Shown: piece by piece, positions 63,423-64,000 of the stretch
Numbering within the stretch: the stretch's first letter is position 1
Layout of the letters: every line of letters starts with the position of its first letter
DNA from: Bacteroidota bacterium
GTDB taxonomy: Bacteria; Bacteroidota; Bacteroidia; NS11-12g; UBA955
Assembly: GCA_963169345.1 (NCBI GenBank)
Contig: CAUJCT010000027.1
Coordinates: forward strand, 62,001-126,000
Length of the DNA: 64,000 nucleotides
Reading direction: 5' to 3'
Notes under the pieces: generated by a model
The model's database searches: none
What the model was told of the DNA's origin: nothing
What the model saw: the letters and a program-made list of their open reading frames with translations, nothing else
Translations under genes and position numbers: made by a program

Positions 63423-64000
63423 ATGCAAGCACCTTCAATTATAAAAGGACGTGGCGCTCAGATTCACACCGAAAACAGATTCGCGAGACAGACTTATATA
63501 AAAGCACATTGGGAAGCCATTGATGAAGAAGATTTGTCATTACAAGACAAAACTGAATATCTGGAAGTATTTCCCAAAACCATCATCAATGAGGTGAAAA
63601 GTGAGGATCTACCTTTGGAGTATTCTCTGAATCCCTACCAGGGCTGTGAACATGGTTGCCTGTATTGCTATGCACGCGATACACATAATTACTGGGGTTA
63701 TAATTCAGGAGCTGAATTTGAACAGAAAATCATGGTCAAACTAAATGCCCCTCTCCTGCTCGAACAAACTTTTCAGAAACCCAACTGGCAAGTTAAACCC
63801 ATTATGCTTTCCGGCAATACAGATTGTTATCAACCTGCAGAAAGGCGTTATGGCATAACAAGAAAAATTTTAGAGTTGTGTTTGCAATACAGACATCCGG
63901 TTGGCATCATTACAAAAAACGCCCTCATTGAACGAGATTTAGACATCCTAAAAGCATTGAATGAATTGAATCTTGTACATGTCAGCATCAGTATTACAAC
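63423..64000 (+). CDS. PA0069/SplB-like radical SAM protein, partial at window edge
   Basis: KGRGAQIHTENRFARQTY; SLNPYQGCEHGCLYCYARDTHNYWGY (CxxxCxxC). Confidence 0.92.
   Translation, partial: MQAPSIIKGRGAQIHTENRFARQTYIKAHWEAIDEEDLSLQDKTEYLEVFPKTIINEVKSEDLPLEYSLNPYQGCEHGCLYCYARDTHNYWGYNSGAEFEQKIMVKLNAPLLLEQTFQKPNWQVKPIMLSGNTDCYQPAERRYGITRKILELCLQYRHPVGIITKNALIERDLDILKALNELNLVHVSISIT

Overview
The window is chromosomal DNA from a Bacteroidota species, judged by T9SS type A and B cargo proteins, alternative complex III, and TTG-N19-21-TAnnTTTG-like promoters. Most of it is housekeeping or core content: ActABC respiratory genes, fmt, mnmD, scoA, dcd, tpiA, a GlmU-like nucleotidyltransferase, L31 type B, topoisomerase IV B and A subunits, DUF2911, an SSS symporter, a PIG-L deacetylase and a radical SAM protein. 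Three accessory regions stand out. (1) About 18.75-30.3 kb holds seven tandem ELWxxDGT-repeat secreted paralogs, several joined by ATGA/TTGA overlaps and preceded by a candidate structured RNA with an intrinsic terminator. (2) About 39.9-47.8 kb holds a tightly coupled operon: a small protein, a phage-tail-fibre-like protein, an uncharacterised 1135-aa protein, and a 748-aa protein ending in a zincin-like HExxH domain. It is followed by putative immunity genes and an apparent decayed toxin tip in front of a SMI1/KNR4-like gene. No recognisable secretion or delivery genes (Rhs, VgrG, PAAR, signal peptide, T9SS CTD) are present, so this is the best candidate for an undescribed system. (3) Structured intergenic elements include two copies of a CTGTCAGGTT...ACCTGACAGGTT element with identical 88-nt interiors and different internal hairpins, a 33-bp periodic repeat upstream of a DUF4143 ATPase gene, and a ~300-bp repeat-rich element near 52 kb. 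No tRNA, rRNA, CRISPR array or intact transposase was recognised. All calls were made by reading the sequence; no searches were run.
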